A DNA stretch of 64,000 bases from JAEUIE01 sp046350055 (GCA_046350055.1 JAXMBC010000001.1:5084001-5148000), one strand, 5' to 3'. Numbered from the stretch's first letter, positions 43,701 to 52,794 are shown. The notes: generated by a model not told the origin, from the letters alone. A program made the numbers and translations.

Positions 43701-44992
43701 TGGGCCTGATACAACCCGATGGACGTGCCGATGACACCGGCTACCAAAGCCCCCATCACCAGGACTGCAGCAAGCACTGGCCCCTTGTTTCGACTGATAA
43801 ACTTGTTGAATCGATATCTCACACTCGGTGGCCGGGCTTCCACGACTTCATCCGCCAGGTAGCGCTGGATATCCCTCGCCAGGCCATTGGCTGATTCATA
43901 CCGTCGATCGCGCTGCTTCTCCAGGCACTTCATCACCACCCAGTCGAGTTCGCCGCGGAGCAATGCGGTAAGTTTGTTAGGTTCAATATGCCGCACCGCT
44001 GCCAGTGAGGGCAGCGATTCATCCGTCGACAGTTTGGTGCTGGGCTTGCTCGGCTCCTCCTCACGAATGATACGGATGACTTCGTCCAGCGCCGCCTGCT
44101 TGAGGCGCTTGCTGTCGAAGGGCCGCAGCCCGGTGAGGAGTTCGTAGAGAATCACGCCCAGCGAATAGATGTCAGCTCGCGTATCGACATCCTGATTCGA
44201 GAAGCCTGCCTGCTCTGGGCTCATATACTCCAGCGTGCCGATGACTGCTCCGAATTGCGTGGACATGCTCTCGTCGGTCAGCTTGCCACCCGTAGCCTTG
44301 GCCACGCCAAAGTCGATGACCTTGGGTACCGGTTTACCATCGATCATTGTCACCAGGATGTTGCTGGGCTTGAGATCACGATGCACAATGCCTTTCTGAT
44401 GGGCATGCTGTACCGCCTGGCAAATAGGGACGAACAGTTCGAGTCGTTCCCTGATACCCAGCTTGGCTTCGTCACAGAACTTGTTGAGTGCCAATCCGTT
44501 GACGAGTTCCATGACGAAGAACGGCCGACGATCTGTGGTGAGGCCCCCATCGAGCACCTTGGCGATGTTGGGATGATCCATCAGGGCCAGGGCCTGCCGT
44601 TCCTGTTCGAACCGCTGCACGACGGATTTAGAATCCATCCCCGCCTTGATGAGCTTCAGGGCTACCCTACGCTTGACTGGTTCGCTCTGTTTTGCGACCC
44701 AGACTTCCCCCATACCCCCTTCGCCAATTTTCTGCTCGAGAGTGTAGCGGCCTGCGATGAGGTTGCCGGGAACGGGATCGGGAGAAGTGTAGCTGGCTGT
44801 AGCCTGGAAGCCCGCGGTGGCATCCAATGCGGGTGAGGGTTTCGAAAGGGGCGAAGACCTAGCGTCCGCCCGAAGCAACGCTTCCACCCGGGCCCGCAGT
44901 TCCGGGTTACCGTTGCATTCACGGTCGAGCAGCGCTGCCCGTTGCCCTTCGGGTGTACGTATTGCCAATTCGAACAGGCTTTCTTCAGACAT
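40766..44992 (-). CDS. Membrane Ser/Thr protein kinase with kinesin-light-chain-type TPR array
   Basis: This 1408-residue kinase has an intact catalytic domain: glycine loop IGEGGMGEVW (89-98), Lys113, HRDLKPSN (204-211), DFG (227-229) and the MSPEQA activation segment. It is cytoplasmic. One membrane helix lies near 406-427, followed by a coiled coil (QQAAEAERLARNEAVEQKRLAEQAAEQEKQ region). Nine consecutive 42-residue TPR units with DHPxTLxxMNNLA follow, and a second group comes near the C-terminus. The C-terminal signature ALDRxIQxYTETNKPDEVKKWQAEK occurs twice, at codons around 41711-41790 and at the true end, so the tail was duplicated. ATG 44992 has AGGAGG at good spacing. Such kinases are a hallmark of Planctomycetota. 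The signal is unknown. Confidence 0.94.
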   Translation of the reverse strand: MSEESLFELAIRTPEGQRAALLDRECNGNPELRARVEALLRADARSSPLSKPSPALDATAGFQATASYTSPDPVPGNLIAGRYTLEQKIGEGGMGEVWVAKQSEPVKRRVALKLIKAGMDSKSVVQRFEQERQALALMDHPNIAKVLDGGLTTDRRPFFVMELVNGLALNKFCDEAKLGIRERLELFVPICQAVQHAHQKGIVHRDLKPSNILVTMIDGKPVPKVIDFGVAKATGGKLTDESMSTQFGAVIGTLEYMSPEQAGFSNQDVDTRADIYSLGVILYELLTGLRPFDSKRLKQAALDEVIRIIREEEPSKPSTKLSTDESLPSLAAVRHIEPNKLTALLRGELDWVVMKCLEKQRDRRYESANGLARDIQRYLADEVVEARPPSVRYRFNKFISRNKGPVLAAVLVMGALVAGVIGTSIGLYQAQQAAEAERLARNEAVEQKRLAEQAAEQEKQAKAQIAAQLKQIQLVNETVFEIFAGFDIRKVKAINESVEVVLGKKLIEAGRKLDMKAISDAMMLANVRHRLGETLYSLGYPQEAIELFLTARATYAEKLGPDHQDTLACMNNLAICYDSISRLDLAIPLYEETFKLVKAKFGPDHPATLKVMGNLASGYSTAKKYDLALPLLEQSFKLMKANLGSDHLSTLAAMNNLAEAYTYTMKLAQALALHEEALQLYKAKFGPDHPDTLLCMNNLAKCYHTAKKYDLALPLHEENFRLMKAKLGPDHPSTLMSMNNLAASYKTAGKIEVALPIYQDALKLSKSKFSSDHPKTLRIMNNLAEAYRAARKFDLALPLHEETLKMRKAKFSTDHPDTMQSMNNLALTCLDIGRSDLAIPLLAELLPLRKHKLGPDHPDTLTNMNNLAGCYWSLRQPDKAIPLFEELLKFKERNLGRAHQETLKDVANLGVNYLEAEKAAEAIPLLEEAFRALRDPFLRRGFGPKLLDAYFKAGRSSEAIQLFDQMLADARQSLTKDSSELAVQLTRLGSTLLYNHEYTKSEPLLREVLAIREKKEPNSWETFNTQSMLGGALLGLKKYAEAEPLLIQGYEGMKQREKLIPERFTLRLPEALDRIIQLYTETNKPDEVKKWQAEKVLHQVNGLSQTPVQPAKVEKDEAVEQFDVLYQAGKYEEAIQLMSELHQERSKYYGTDHPRTLVVLHRLGKACLANNDVPQALKHLEMAVQKSTRILGKQHWETLIASADLGRALHAAGKLDQALPALERTLSSCQAILGKDHPNTQAVMLELGEAYYDARKLDPAIVIMEELIKIGHSIYPAPDNRAALVTLARVFLLQGKYQHAEPLLREGLVRLERKAPESWHKYYILSVLGEMNMRQKKYVEAEPLLLKSYEGMKQQHPKADVTRLLLQTRNAEALDRLIQNYTETNKPDEVKKWQAEKEKLSKSAPAKK
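42280..43330 (-). repeat. 126-bp tandem coding repeat (TPR units of the kinase)
   Basis: Nine consecutive units of 126 bp encode the 42-residue TPR, each marked by GATCGGGGCC-like DNA for the DHP motif. The DNA is similar enough between units to allow slippage or recombination, so copy number may vary among strains. Confidence 0.8.
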
Positions 44993-45048
44993 GGCGGAGG
45001 CCTCCTGACCCACTAGCGAAAATGGAGTCCGGCTGGCGTCAGCGTATC

Positions 45049-45093
45049 CTACTTTTTCTCAGGAATCTTGGAGATTTTCTTCTTCTCCGCCTG
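45049..45093 (-). pseudogene. Possible 3' remnant of a second TPR-kinase gene
   Basis: The minus strand reads TGA then QAEKKKISKIPEKK and a TAG stop. This closely matches the end of the neighbouring kinase (WQAEKEKLSKSAPAKK), with the Trp codon TGG replaced by TGA. It lies in the 115-bp gap between the sulfatase stop and the kinase start, where nothing else is coding. The likely explanation is a leftover tail of a deleted tandem kinase paralogue. The match is short, so chance is possible. Confidence 0.4.
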
Positions 45094-45107
45094 TCAGGAC
45101 CTGAGAA

Positions 45108-47555
45108 TTATTCAGCCAGTTTGCGTTCATGGTGTGCTTGTTGGATTTTGTTGAGATCGGTGGCTCCAAGCTTGAGCGGAGCGATTTCGACAACGATTTT
45201 GTGGATCTTGCCGGTGAACTTGTTGTCACCCTGTTTATAGTCGTCGGAAACGGGAGTCTCAGCGTCCATGCCAACGTCGGTGCCTTCATCGGCGGAGAAA
45301 GCCATCGGCTGAGTGTGGTCGATACGGCCTTCGGCAAATTTCTCACCGTTGACAGTAATGATGCCGATACCACCCTTACCCAGGCCGCCACCTTCGTAGT
45401 TAAAGTCAAAACGAATGGTGGCCTTACCGGCAGGTACGGTTTTGCTGGAAGCAACTTTGTAGAGTTTAAGGCCGAGGAAGTTATAGGCGTAGGTAGGTTT
45501 GCCTTCTTTCAGATAAAGGCTCCATCCACCAAAGCTACCAGCTTGAGCGAGTAGGACGCCAGTGGCGCCGCTTTCCGGAATGGTGACATCAGCAGTGATG
45601 GTCCATGAGCGATTCTTGGTGCCGATAAAGACATTTTCGGTCATACCCTTCATGCCTTCGTAAAGAGTCAGCGAGTTTCTTCCCTGCATGAGATCAGGAC
45701 GACCCACTAGTTCAGCATTGGTGCGCTCCAGGGTACGGTCGTCGAGAGGTAGCACATGGTTCTTAACCGCTTCCTTGAGGAACAGTTCCTGCAGTTCCTT
45801 GAGCTTGGCAGGATTGGAAGCAGCCAGGTTGTTGATGCAACTGAAGTCTTTTTCGACGTTGTAGAGTTCCCAGACATCTTCGAGTAAGGGATGACGAGGT
45901 TTCGATTCCCAGGCAGCGCGGTGAACGGTGTGGGCCAGCCAGCCATCGTGGTAAATGCCTCGGTTGCCGAAGATTTCAAAATACTGCGTCTTGTGTGTGC
46001 TGGCAGCTTGATTGTCACCGAACGTGTAGACCATGCTGACGCCGTCGATGGGACGCTGGACTACGCCATTGACGGATTTTGGTTCGGGGAGTCCACAGGC
46101 TTCGAGGATGGTGGGAGCGATATCAATCACGTGGTGCCATTGTGAACGCAGGCCGCCTTTATCAGTGATGCGCTGGGGCCAGTGAACAACCATACCGTTT
46201 CTGCAACCGCCATGGGTGCCGGCGACCTGCTTGGTCCAGGTGAAGGGGGCATCGCCCGCAACAGCCCATCCGGCCGCATAATGGCCGTAGGACTTGGCTG
46301 TGCCGAGGTCATCGATGTGCTTGAGAATGTCGTCGATCTTTTCAGGCACACCGTTGAAGTAAGTCATTTCATTGAAGAGGCCATTCATGGTGCCTTCGCC
46401 GCTGGCGCCATTATCACCGACGATGTAGAAGACCAGAGTATTTTCAAGTTGGCCGAGGTCTTCAATGGCCTTGAGCAATCGGCCCACTTCGTAATCGGCA
46501 TATTCGCCGAAGCCTGCGAAGATTTCCATCTGACGGGCGAAGAGTTTTTTCTCGTTATCGCTGAGTTTGTCCCAGTCCTTGATGGCTTCGGGTTTGGGGG
46601 CAAGCTGAGTGTCCTGCGGGACGACGCCAAGTGCCTTCTGTCGAGCGAGTGTTTCTTCACGCAGTTTATCCCAACCCTGGTCAAACTTGCCTTTGTACTT
46701 GTCGCTCCATTCTTTGGGAACATGGTGTGGCGCATGAGTAGCGCCGGGGGCAAAGTAGGTGAAGAAAGGCTTGCCCGGAGTAAGTGACTTCTGGAAGTTA
46801 GTCCACTTGATGGCCTGGTTAGCGAGGTCGGTCATGAGGTGGTACTTGGGATCGTAGGGAAGTTCGATGCGGGTCATGTCTTCGTAGAGGCCGGGCGACC
46901 ACTGATTAGCTTCACCTCCGATGAAGCCGTAGAACTTGTCGAACCCTGAACGTGTGGGCCAGCGGTCGGTTGGGCCACTGGGACTCACTTCCCACGCAGC
47001 AGTTTCGTGAGACTTGCCGAAAGCTGCTGTGCTGTAGCCATTGAGCCGCAACATCTCAGCCAGAGGCGCGACGTTATTTGGTCGCTGCCCGGTCTGACCG
47101 GGGAATGCGGTAGCGGTTTCAGTGATGGAGCCCATGTTATTGACATGGTGATTACGGCCAGAAAGCAATGCTGCTCTGGTAGGCGAACACAGGGCTGTGG
47201 TATGAAAGCGGTTATAGCGCAACCCGCCCTTTGCCATCTTCTCCAGGTTAGGCATGTGGATCGGGCCGCCAAAGGCACTCGATTGACCAAAGCCCATATC
47301 GTCGATCAGAACAATGAGGACATTGGGCGCACCTGGGGGAGCTGTAACCTGGAACCGAGGTGGTGCTTTGACGTTCCGGGCATCGAGTTCAGTGATGACT
47401 GGCGGAGGCGGCTCGGCGATAGGAAGGATAGTACGATCCAGGCTGGTGATTTTGTCTTGTGCCTGTAATGGTGCCGTATGAATGCGAGCTGCCAAGATGC
47501 CAAGAATGGCGCCTGCACAAACAGTGGCCAATGTCAAAAAGCTGCGATGATGCAT
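45108..47555 (-). CDS. Arylsulfatase (type I, formylglycine)
   Basis: This 815-residue exported sulfatase has an N-terminal signal segment (FLTLATVCAGAILGILAARIH), then the metal-binding LIDDMGFGQ (Asp85, Asp86). The active-site motif CSPTRAALLSGR has Cys123 as the residue converted to formylglycine. Conserved segments YFAPGATHAPHHVP and GDNGASGEGTMNG are present. An extra C-terminal beta domain of about 200 residues (NRSWTITADVTIPESG...KIVVEI) is typical of the longer arylsulfatase subgroup. It should hydrolyse sulfate esters outside the cytoplasm. The maturation enzyme is not in this window. A plausible promoter lies about 35-60 bp upstream. Planctomycetes commonly encode many sulfatases for sulfated polysaccharides. 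Confidence 0.95.
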   Translation of the reverse strand: MHHRSFLTLATVCAGAILGILAARIHTAPLQAQDKITSLDRTILPIAEPPPPVITELDARNVKAPPRFQVTAPPGAPNVLIVLIDDMGFGQSSAFGGPIHMPNLEKMAKGGLRYNRFHTTALCSPTRAALLSGRNHHVNNMGSITETATAFPGQTGQRPNNVAPLAEMLRLNGYSTAAFGKSHETAAWEVSPSGPTDRWPTRSGFDKFYGFIGGEANQWSPGLYEDMTRIELPYDPKYHLMTDLANQAIKWTNFQKSLTPGKPFFTYFAPGATHAPHHVPKEWSDKYKGKFDQGWDKLREETLARQKALGVVPQDTQLAPKPEAIKDWDKLSDNEKKLFARQMEIFAGFGEYADYEVGRLLKAIEDLGQLENTLVFYIVGDNGASGEGTMNGLFNEMTYFNGVPEKIDDILKHIDDLGTAKSYGHYAAGWAVAGDAPFTWTKQVAGTHGGCRNGMVVHWPQRITDKGGLRSQWHHVIDIAPTILEACGLPEPKSVNGVVQRPIDGVSMVYTFGDNQAASTHKTQYFEIFGNRGIYHDGWLAHTVHRAAWESKPRHPLLEDVWELYNVEKDFSCINNLAASNPAKLKELQELFLKEAVKNHVLPLDDRTLERTNAELVGRPDLMQGRNSLTLYEGMKGMTENVFIGTKNRSWTITADVTIPESGATGVLLAQAGSFGGWSLYLKEGKPTYAYNFLGLKLYKVASSKTVPAGKATIRFDFNYEGGGLGKGGIGIITVNGEKFAEGRIDHTQPMAFSADEGTDVGMDAETPVSDDYKQGDNKFTGKIHKIVVEIAPLKLGATDLNKIQQAHHERKLAE

Positions 47556-47587
47556 GGGATTTCTTCGTGTAATATGTCGTGTTCGCC

Positions 47588-47616
47588 ATATTGAGGATTT
47601 CGGTCAGCAAAGTCAA
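47588..47616 (-). promoter_or_regulatory. Candidate sigma-70 promoter of the sulfatase gene
   Basis: On the minus strand TTGACT (47616-47611) and CAATAT (47593-47588) are 17 bp apart, placing transcription start about 25 bp upstream of the ATG. The -35 matches five of six consensus bases and the -10 three of six. Confidence 0.35.
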
Positions 47617-48023
47617 ACGAAAAGAATGCATGAATACAATTGAATTGCTTGAACCGCCAACGTAGCCGAAGTTATGCAGCGAAAAGCCGATTGCTGGGAC
47701 CGTAAACGCTCCCTTCGTGCCATCCAACCTCGTCAATCCATCGTCCAGGCTTAGGGCAAATCGCCCGTGGTCTTAGGCAGTCCAGACGCCGTCACCTTCT
47801 CTAAATCGGGTTGTCATGTACCGTACCCAACTGTGCGTCAGATGCCGACTAATAGTAAAACCTCTTCGGCATGACTTTGACAGCATGAACCGTGCAACTC
47901 GTTAGCAGAAGTAACCTCCCGCATTCCTTCCCCCGCCTTCCCTTAGTACCCACAGCCTCTAACAGAAATCCTGCGCTGTAAGAATCACACCGATGCGGTA
48001 CGCACATTGAGTTCTTGTCCCTC
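47617..48023. other. Intergenic region, nothing recognised
   Basis: About 400 bp lie between the sulfatase promoter and the 3' end of the WD40-like kinase. No gene, RNA or strong hairpin is visible. Confidence 0.4.
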
Positions 48024-51000
48024 TCAATCTTCGATGTTGTATCGCCGATAGAGTTTCGTCACTTCGGTTTCAAAGCCTCGCCTGATCAATTCCACTCGAC
48101 ATTGATCCGCAGCTTTTACCTTGCTCGTTGCCAGGTATATTTCGGCTCGGATCAGGAGTGGCTGGTGATTTTCCGGTTCAGCTGCAGACCACTTTTCCAG
48201 ATAGTAAAGTGCAGTATTATCGAGGCGGCGTCGCCAATACTCAAGTGCCTGCTTGCGAAACCATTGCGATTTCGAACGAAGCGTATTTTCCAGAAAGCCT
48301 GCCAATATTTGTCGTCGCTGGGACAACTCGTCAGTTGTCAACCAGCGTGGCACTTCTTGTGTCAAGGAAGTACCGGTACACGCCTCGGCATATTGTTCAT
48401 ACCAGATGCGATCACGATCCGATGGCCCCGGTAACGGCCAAGTACTTGCAATGCCGCTTTCATCAATGATCAGGAGCGAACGACTATCTGGGCTGAATCT
48501 AATCGTAAGAATGCGATGGTGGTTATGAATGAGTGGCCCGACTGCCAGACCAGTGTTGGCATCACGGATCCGAACGCGATGAGTACCAACTCCAATGGCC
48601 AGCCAGCGGTTATCCGGGCTGAAGATCATCTGGCGGATAATATCGCTGTGGTCCTGGTACTCGCCCAGACGAGTTCCATTCTCCAGGTTCCAAATTCCAA
48701 CAACACCTTCCGTATTGCCCACAGCCAGGCGGGTCAAACTTTCATTGAGTGCCAGACCACTTTCGCTCTTTTCCAGGCTCACCTCTTGCAACTCATAGTT
48801 CTCCAATCGTGTTGGCTGACGCAGTGCCTCGCCACTCATCGAGAAGCGTGTCACTTCAGCCTGCTTCAGGTCAATCATGCAAAGCTGCTGTTGTCGCAGA
48901 TCGTATCGTAGCAAGGGAGCATAGGAAGTCGGAATGAGTGGATTCACAGACTCACCGGATTCCATGTCCCAGATACGAAACCCTGGTTGCGTTCCCTCCC
49001 AGCCTTGTCGGCTGGTTGCCAGAAGATGCTTGTTATTCTCACTGAACGCATGGGCAATGATCGGCCCAGGCTGGAGAAAACTCAAAGGAATGGTTGCATC
49101 CTGCTGATGAACAACTTTATTGTCTTGAAGGTCCAGCACCATGATGCCTGCCACCAGGCCAATCGCCAGGTAGCGTTTGTCATGGCTGAATGCCATCGAG
49201 TGGACGTACTGGGGCAATCGTGGAAAGCTGCGATAGAGCCGTCCCGTGGCGGCATCGACCACTTTGATCTGAGGAACCGTTCGTGCATGATTGGAGGCCA
49301 GTGCCACCAGTTGACTGTCGCGACTCCAGGTAGGCAGAATATCCACATCATGAATTGCAGTACCGTAGTAAACACCTGTGTCCGTACGCATCAGGAAAGC
49401 CCGGGTCGATTTCTGACGTTGCTGGATCAGTATCAGACTTTTCTGGTCAGGACTCAGGGACGCGCTGCTAAAAGGCGATTCCAGTTTTGTTGCCTGATTC
49501 TTGATGACCTCAGGTGAGTGCAACATGCTTCCCACTTCATACATTCTGATGGCGTTAGAATTGAAAAGTGCCAGCATGGGTTTGGATGGATTCATCAGGC
49601 TGCTTTGCACACCGGGCAGCGATGTGATGGTCGTCATATACGGCTGTTGATCCGCCAGATCATACAAGCGAAGAGTTTTGTTTGATTCGAAGGCCAGCCC
49701 GATGACTCCATTGGGATGCTTGTTGAAGGAGCGGGAAGACCAGGGGCGATACTTACCATTCTGGAGATAGAATTGTCCACCCATTAACGATGCTGCACTG
49801 ATATGAACGATATTCCGGGCAGGTGAATGGATCGAAGGATACTGTATTACAGTTTCCTTCGGCATTTCCTTTCCGGTCAGTAATGCTCTATAGCTGTAGT
49901 TGCCTTCAGCATCGCCTTCGAGAACGAGCCATGTGCCGTCAGCTGACTTGAATGGCTCCAGGACACCAAGAATGCTCCCTACGATTTCAGGGCCAGCTGG
50001 AGTGCCATCTTTGATGTGAAATGCCTGGAGGATGCCCCTGCTGCTATAGGGTGCATCCACCAACTCCGATCGGACAACAACCAGCTCCGGATCATCCAGG
50101 AACTGGATACGGCAAAACCCATACTTCCTCCCTTCCTTCATCATGGTAATGGGCTTGCCCAGGGAGCGTAACGTCTTCGTATCAAAAAGGTGGCCGATGC
50201 GGAGCCCGGGAACGGCGGGTTTGCCATCGATCAACGCCAATCGGTTCTCATCCTGAACTGAAGTAATGTTGAGCGGCTCGTTGATGGCATCGAGTTTGAC
50301 TCGCTCGCTCAGTTTACCCGTGTACGTATCGCGGCGATGAAAATATCCACCCTTCCAGGTCAACAGTTCATCTCCACCGTTGATGTAACAGAGTACCCTT
50401 TCATCCTGGAGATCGTGCTGCCAGAGCACGCGTGGCACATACTGCAGCCATGCATCAATATTCAATCGAATGGCATTCTGAAACGACTTATCTTCCTCGG
50501 GCACCAGTTTCCAGGCTCGCAGCATGGAACGTATTGCCTGATCAATCTTGCCGCCTTCGGCAAGTGCCATGGCCTGGTGAAAGAGCAGTGATGCCGATTG
50601 GGCCTGAGCCAGTTTCCGCTCTTCCATTGCCTGCTTGCTGGCTGCATCGGCACGCTGTGCCTGTTTGGTGGCTTCCTCGGCATGAAAATTGGCATTAATG
50701 CCAAAGAGCAACGACACCACACTACCAACGAAAAGGGACAGTAGTGCAAACAGCACAGTGGCGGCCCAGGCCGGGTTGCGTTGCGACCAGAACCAGAGAC
50801 GTTCAACTGTTGTCACCGGGCGGGCCGAGATCGGCTCACCACGCAGGTATCTCTGAAGATCGTTGCTGAGTTCCAGAGCCGTGGGATAGCGGTTGGTGGG
50901 ATCTCGCATCAGACACTTGTGGCAGATTGTTGCCAGATCAGCGGGGATCGACTTATTGATCTGCGATAATGGCTTCACCTCATCCTGAATTACTTTCAGC

Positions 51001-51968
51001 ACCGTCTGCATGGGGGTGTTGGCTACATGTGGCGGTTGGCCTGACAGCAATTCATACAGAATGGCGCCCAAGCTATAGATATCGTTGGCCGGGCCGACGA
51101 TTTTGCTCCCTTTGGCCTGCTCCGGGGAGAGATAGCTGGGCGTCCCCATGACCTGACCGGTCTGGGTCAGCTGATCATCCTCTTCCATCAACTTGGCCAA
51201 ACCGAAGTCGGTCAACTTGGCCGTATACTGCGAAATTGGTAATGACTTGTGCGATGGTGGAGCGGTCGTTTCAATGGTAGCATCATCCGCCACCAGGTCG
51301 ATACTGGTAGAATTGCTGGCGTTCGACGAGAGCAGAATATTGCCCGGCTTCAGGTCACGATGAATGATCCCCAGACTATGGGCACATTGCAGACCGCTTG
51401 CGATTTGTTGAATCAGCGTTGCTGCTTCACGTGGTTGCAGCTTCTGCTTTTTCATGTAATGGCCTAGCGTTCCGCCATCGATCCACTCCAGCACCAGGTA
51501 AGGCAGATCCTGATGCTGGCCCACTTCGTGGATCTGCACGATGTTCGGATGCTGCAGCTTGGCGACGACTTCGCTCTCCTTGCGGAAGCGCTGGTGTTCC
51601 TGTTTGCCGCTGAACTTGCCCAGGAGCACCATCTTGATGGCAACATGCCGCTTCAGGGAGGCATCCCAGGCCTGATAAACCACTCCCATCCCACCCCTGC
51701 CAACCTCTTTAATCACCTGATACTTGCCCACAGTTTCAGGCATCACCACATTCTGAACTACTGGCCGCAGGTGTGTCGCGGAAAGGCCACTGATGACCGG
51801 CTTTTCCAGAAACTCCCCGACATTGCTCTGCATGGACAGCATGCGATCGACCTTGCGGCGAAGCGCCTTGTTGTCGCCACACACCTCATTAAGGAACGAC
51901 TCACGCTCATCAGTCGTGCCCTTTTCCAGGGCTGCGAAATAGATTGTCTCCACCGATAGCTGCGTCAT
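48024..51968 (-). CDS. Membrane Ser/Thr protein kinase with WD40-like propeller
   Basis: This 1314-residue kinase has a regulatory N-terminus and a catalytic domain with GRGGMGVVY (90-98), Lys112, HRDLKPGN (203-210), DFG (254-256) and SPEQAKG. A 35-residue Ser/Thr-rich insert (SSNASNSTSIDLVADD onward) separates HRD from DFG. One transmembrane helix lies near 401-423, then a coiled coil. About 800 residues of repeated beta-propeller blades follow, with WD40-like signatures such as IRQMIFSPDNRWLAIGVGTHRVRIRDANTG and ILTIRFSPDSRSLLIIDESG. The C-terminus has a TPR-like tail. The ECF sigma gene lies 109 bp upstream on the same strand. Kinase plus ECF pairs are a known planctomycete arrangement, and phosphorylation-linked control of the sigma factor is inferred. 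Confidence 0.94.
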   Translation of the reverse strand: MTQLSVETIYFAALEKGTTDERESFLNEVCGDNKALRRKVDRMLSMQSNVGEFLEKPVISGLSATHLRPVVQNVVMPETVGKYQVIKEVGRGGMGVVYQAWDASLKRHVAIKMVLLGKFSGKQEHQRFRKESEVVAKLQHPNIVQIHEVGQHQDLPYLVLEWIDGGTLGHYMKKQKLQPREAATLIQQIASGLQCAHSLGIIHRDLKPGNILLSSNASNSTSIDLVADDATIETTAPPSHKSLPISQYTAKLTDFGLAKLMEEDDQLTQTGQVMGTPSYLSPEQAKGSKIVGPANDIYSLGAILYELLSGQPPHVANTPMQTVLKVIQDEVKPLSQINKSIPADLATICHKCLMRDPTNRYPTALELSNDLQRYLRGEPISARPVTTVERLWFWSQRNPAWAATVLFALLSLFVGSVVSLLFGINANFHAEEATKQAQRADAASKQAMEERKLAQAQSASLLFHQAMALAEGGKIDQAIRSMLRAWKLVPEEDKSFQNAIRLNIDAWLQYVPRVLWQHDLQDERVLCYINGGDELLTWKGGYFHRRDTYTGKLSERVKLDAINEPLNITSVQDENRLALIDGKPAVPGLRIGHLFDTKTLRSLGKPITMMKEGRKYGFCRIQFLDDPELVVVRSELVDAPYSSRGILQAFHIKDGTPAGPEIVGSILGVLEPFKSADGTWLVLEGDAEGNYSYRALLTGKEMPKETVIQYPSIHSPARNIVHISAASLMGGQFYLQNGKYRPWSSRSFNKHPNGVIGLAFESNKTLRLYDLADQQPYMTTITSLPGVQSSLMNPSKPMLALFNSNAIRMYEVGSMLHSPEVIKNQATKLESPFSSASLSPDQKSLILIQQRQKSTRAFLMRTDTGVYYGTAIHDVDILPTWSRDSQLVALASNHARTVPQIKVVDAATGRLYRSFPRLPQYVHSMAFSHDKRYLAIGLVAGIMVLDLQDNKVVHQQDATIPLSFLQPGPIIAHAFSENNKHLLATSRQGWEGTQPGFRIWDMESGESVNPLIPTSYAPLLRYDLRQQQLCMIDLKQAEVTRFSMSGEALRQPTRLENYELQEVSLEKSESGLALNESLTRLAVGNTEGVVGIWNLENGTRLGEYQDHSDIIRQMIFSPDNRWLAIGVGTHRVRIRDANTGLAVGPLIHNHHRILTIRFSPDSRSLLIIDESGIASTWPLPGPSDRDRIWYEQYAEACTGTSLTQEVPRWLTTDELSQRRQILAGFLENTLRSKSQWFRKQALEYWRRRLDNTALYYLEKWSAAEPENHQPLLIRAEIYLATSKVKAADQCRVELIRRGFETEVTKLYRRYNIED

Positions 51969-52077
51969 GGGAACACCAGACTTTCAAACGAACAATCGCT
52001 CCGACCTGACGGAAACTGAAGGTGTTGTGACACCTCTGTTATCAATGCGGAAAACCCTGGCAAAACCCCTCATCACC

Positions 52078-52656
52078 TCAATCATTTTCCTGGTCTATTT
52101 CGCTGAGCAGCCAGACCCGCGAGTACGACCACCACCGTTCCGCGGTTGCCACCGAGATATTCATGAGTTCCGCAGCCTCCGCAGTGGTAAGTCCTGCAAA
52201 AAACCGCAATTTCACCAGATTGGCTTTATCAGGCTCCTCGGTTTCAAACTGAACGAGAGCTTCATCCAGTGCTACCAGGGCTCGAGGCGACTCTGTGATA
52301 TGATGGAAATCTTCTAGTTGTATTTTCTGCCGATCGCCGCCATGTTTGACGGCGTTCTTGCGGCGGGCGTTGTCGATCAGAATGCGACGCATCGATTCAG
52401 CAGCTGCGGCAAAGAAATGCCCCCTGCTCTTCCAGCCTGCTGTCTGATTACCACCCAATATCTTCAGATATGCTTCATGAACCAGAGCGGTTGGTTCCAG
52501 CGTCTGACTCTTCTGTTCCTTGTCCAGATGGTAAGCCGCCAGTTTGCGTAATTCGTCATAGACGAGTGGCAGTAATTGGCTAGCTGCGCTCGGGTCACCC
52601 TGGTCTATTGCAGACAGCACATGAGAAACTTGAGAATTCGACAAGCGTTCCACCAT
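52078..52656 (-). CDS. ECF-type RNA polymerase sigma factor
   Basis: This 192-residue sigma-70-family regulator has region 2 visible as LLPLVYDELRKLAAYHLDKE to FFAAAAESMRRILIDNARRK. Region 4 has a helix-turn-helix (LVKLRFFAGLTTAEAAELMNISVATAERWWSYSRVWL). It matches the planctomycete/acidobacterial ECF group that carries a HALVHEAYLK-like segment (TALVHEAYLKILGG). No anti-sigma gene is adjacent. Instead the large WD40-like kinase follows by 109 bp, suggesting control by phosphorylation. It is divergent from the RTX-like secreted protein gene, whose upstream region carries a motif repeated before the next gene. The ribosome-binding site is weak. Confidence 0.95.
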   Translation of the reverse strand: MVERLSNSQVSHVLSAIDQGDPSAASQLLPLVYDELRKLAAYHLDKEQKSQTLEPTALVHEAYLKILGGNQTAGWKSRGHFFAAAAESMRRILIDNARRKNAVKHGGDRQKIQLEDFHHITESPRALVALDEALVQFETEEPDKANLVKLRFFAGLTTAEAAELMNISVATAERWWSYSRVWLLSEIDQEND

Positions 52657-52767
52657 CCATTTGTGTCCATGCCGTGCTTACCGGAGCGTCAGAAGCTGCA
52701 GCAAGGGACGACCGTAATGCTCATCATTCATAGTAGCAAGAAAGATCAGAAAAAAATCTCTATACCG

Positions 52768-52794
52768 TGAGGGATATCAAATCTGATTTCCGCA
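52768..52794 (+). promoter_or_regulatory. Shared promoter-like motif upstream of the RTX-like gene
   Basis: TGAGGG (52768-52773) and TTCCGCA (52788-52794) are 14 bp apart and end 56 bp before the ATG at 52850. The same pair with the same spacing occurs at 55181-55207 before the next secreted-protein gene. It may be an alternative-sigma promoter, perhaps for the neighbouring ECF factor, but this is inference. Confidence 0.4.

Noticed and set aside
45094..45104. TCAGGACCTGA palindrome near the sulfatase 3' end as a terminator
   Set aside because: The stem is only 5 bp with no loop and no T-run, and it lies too close to the coding end to judge.
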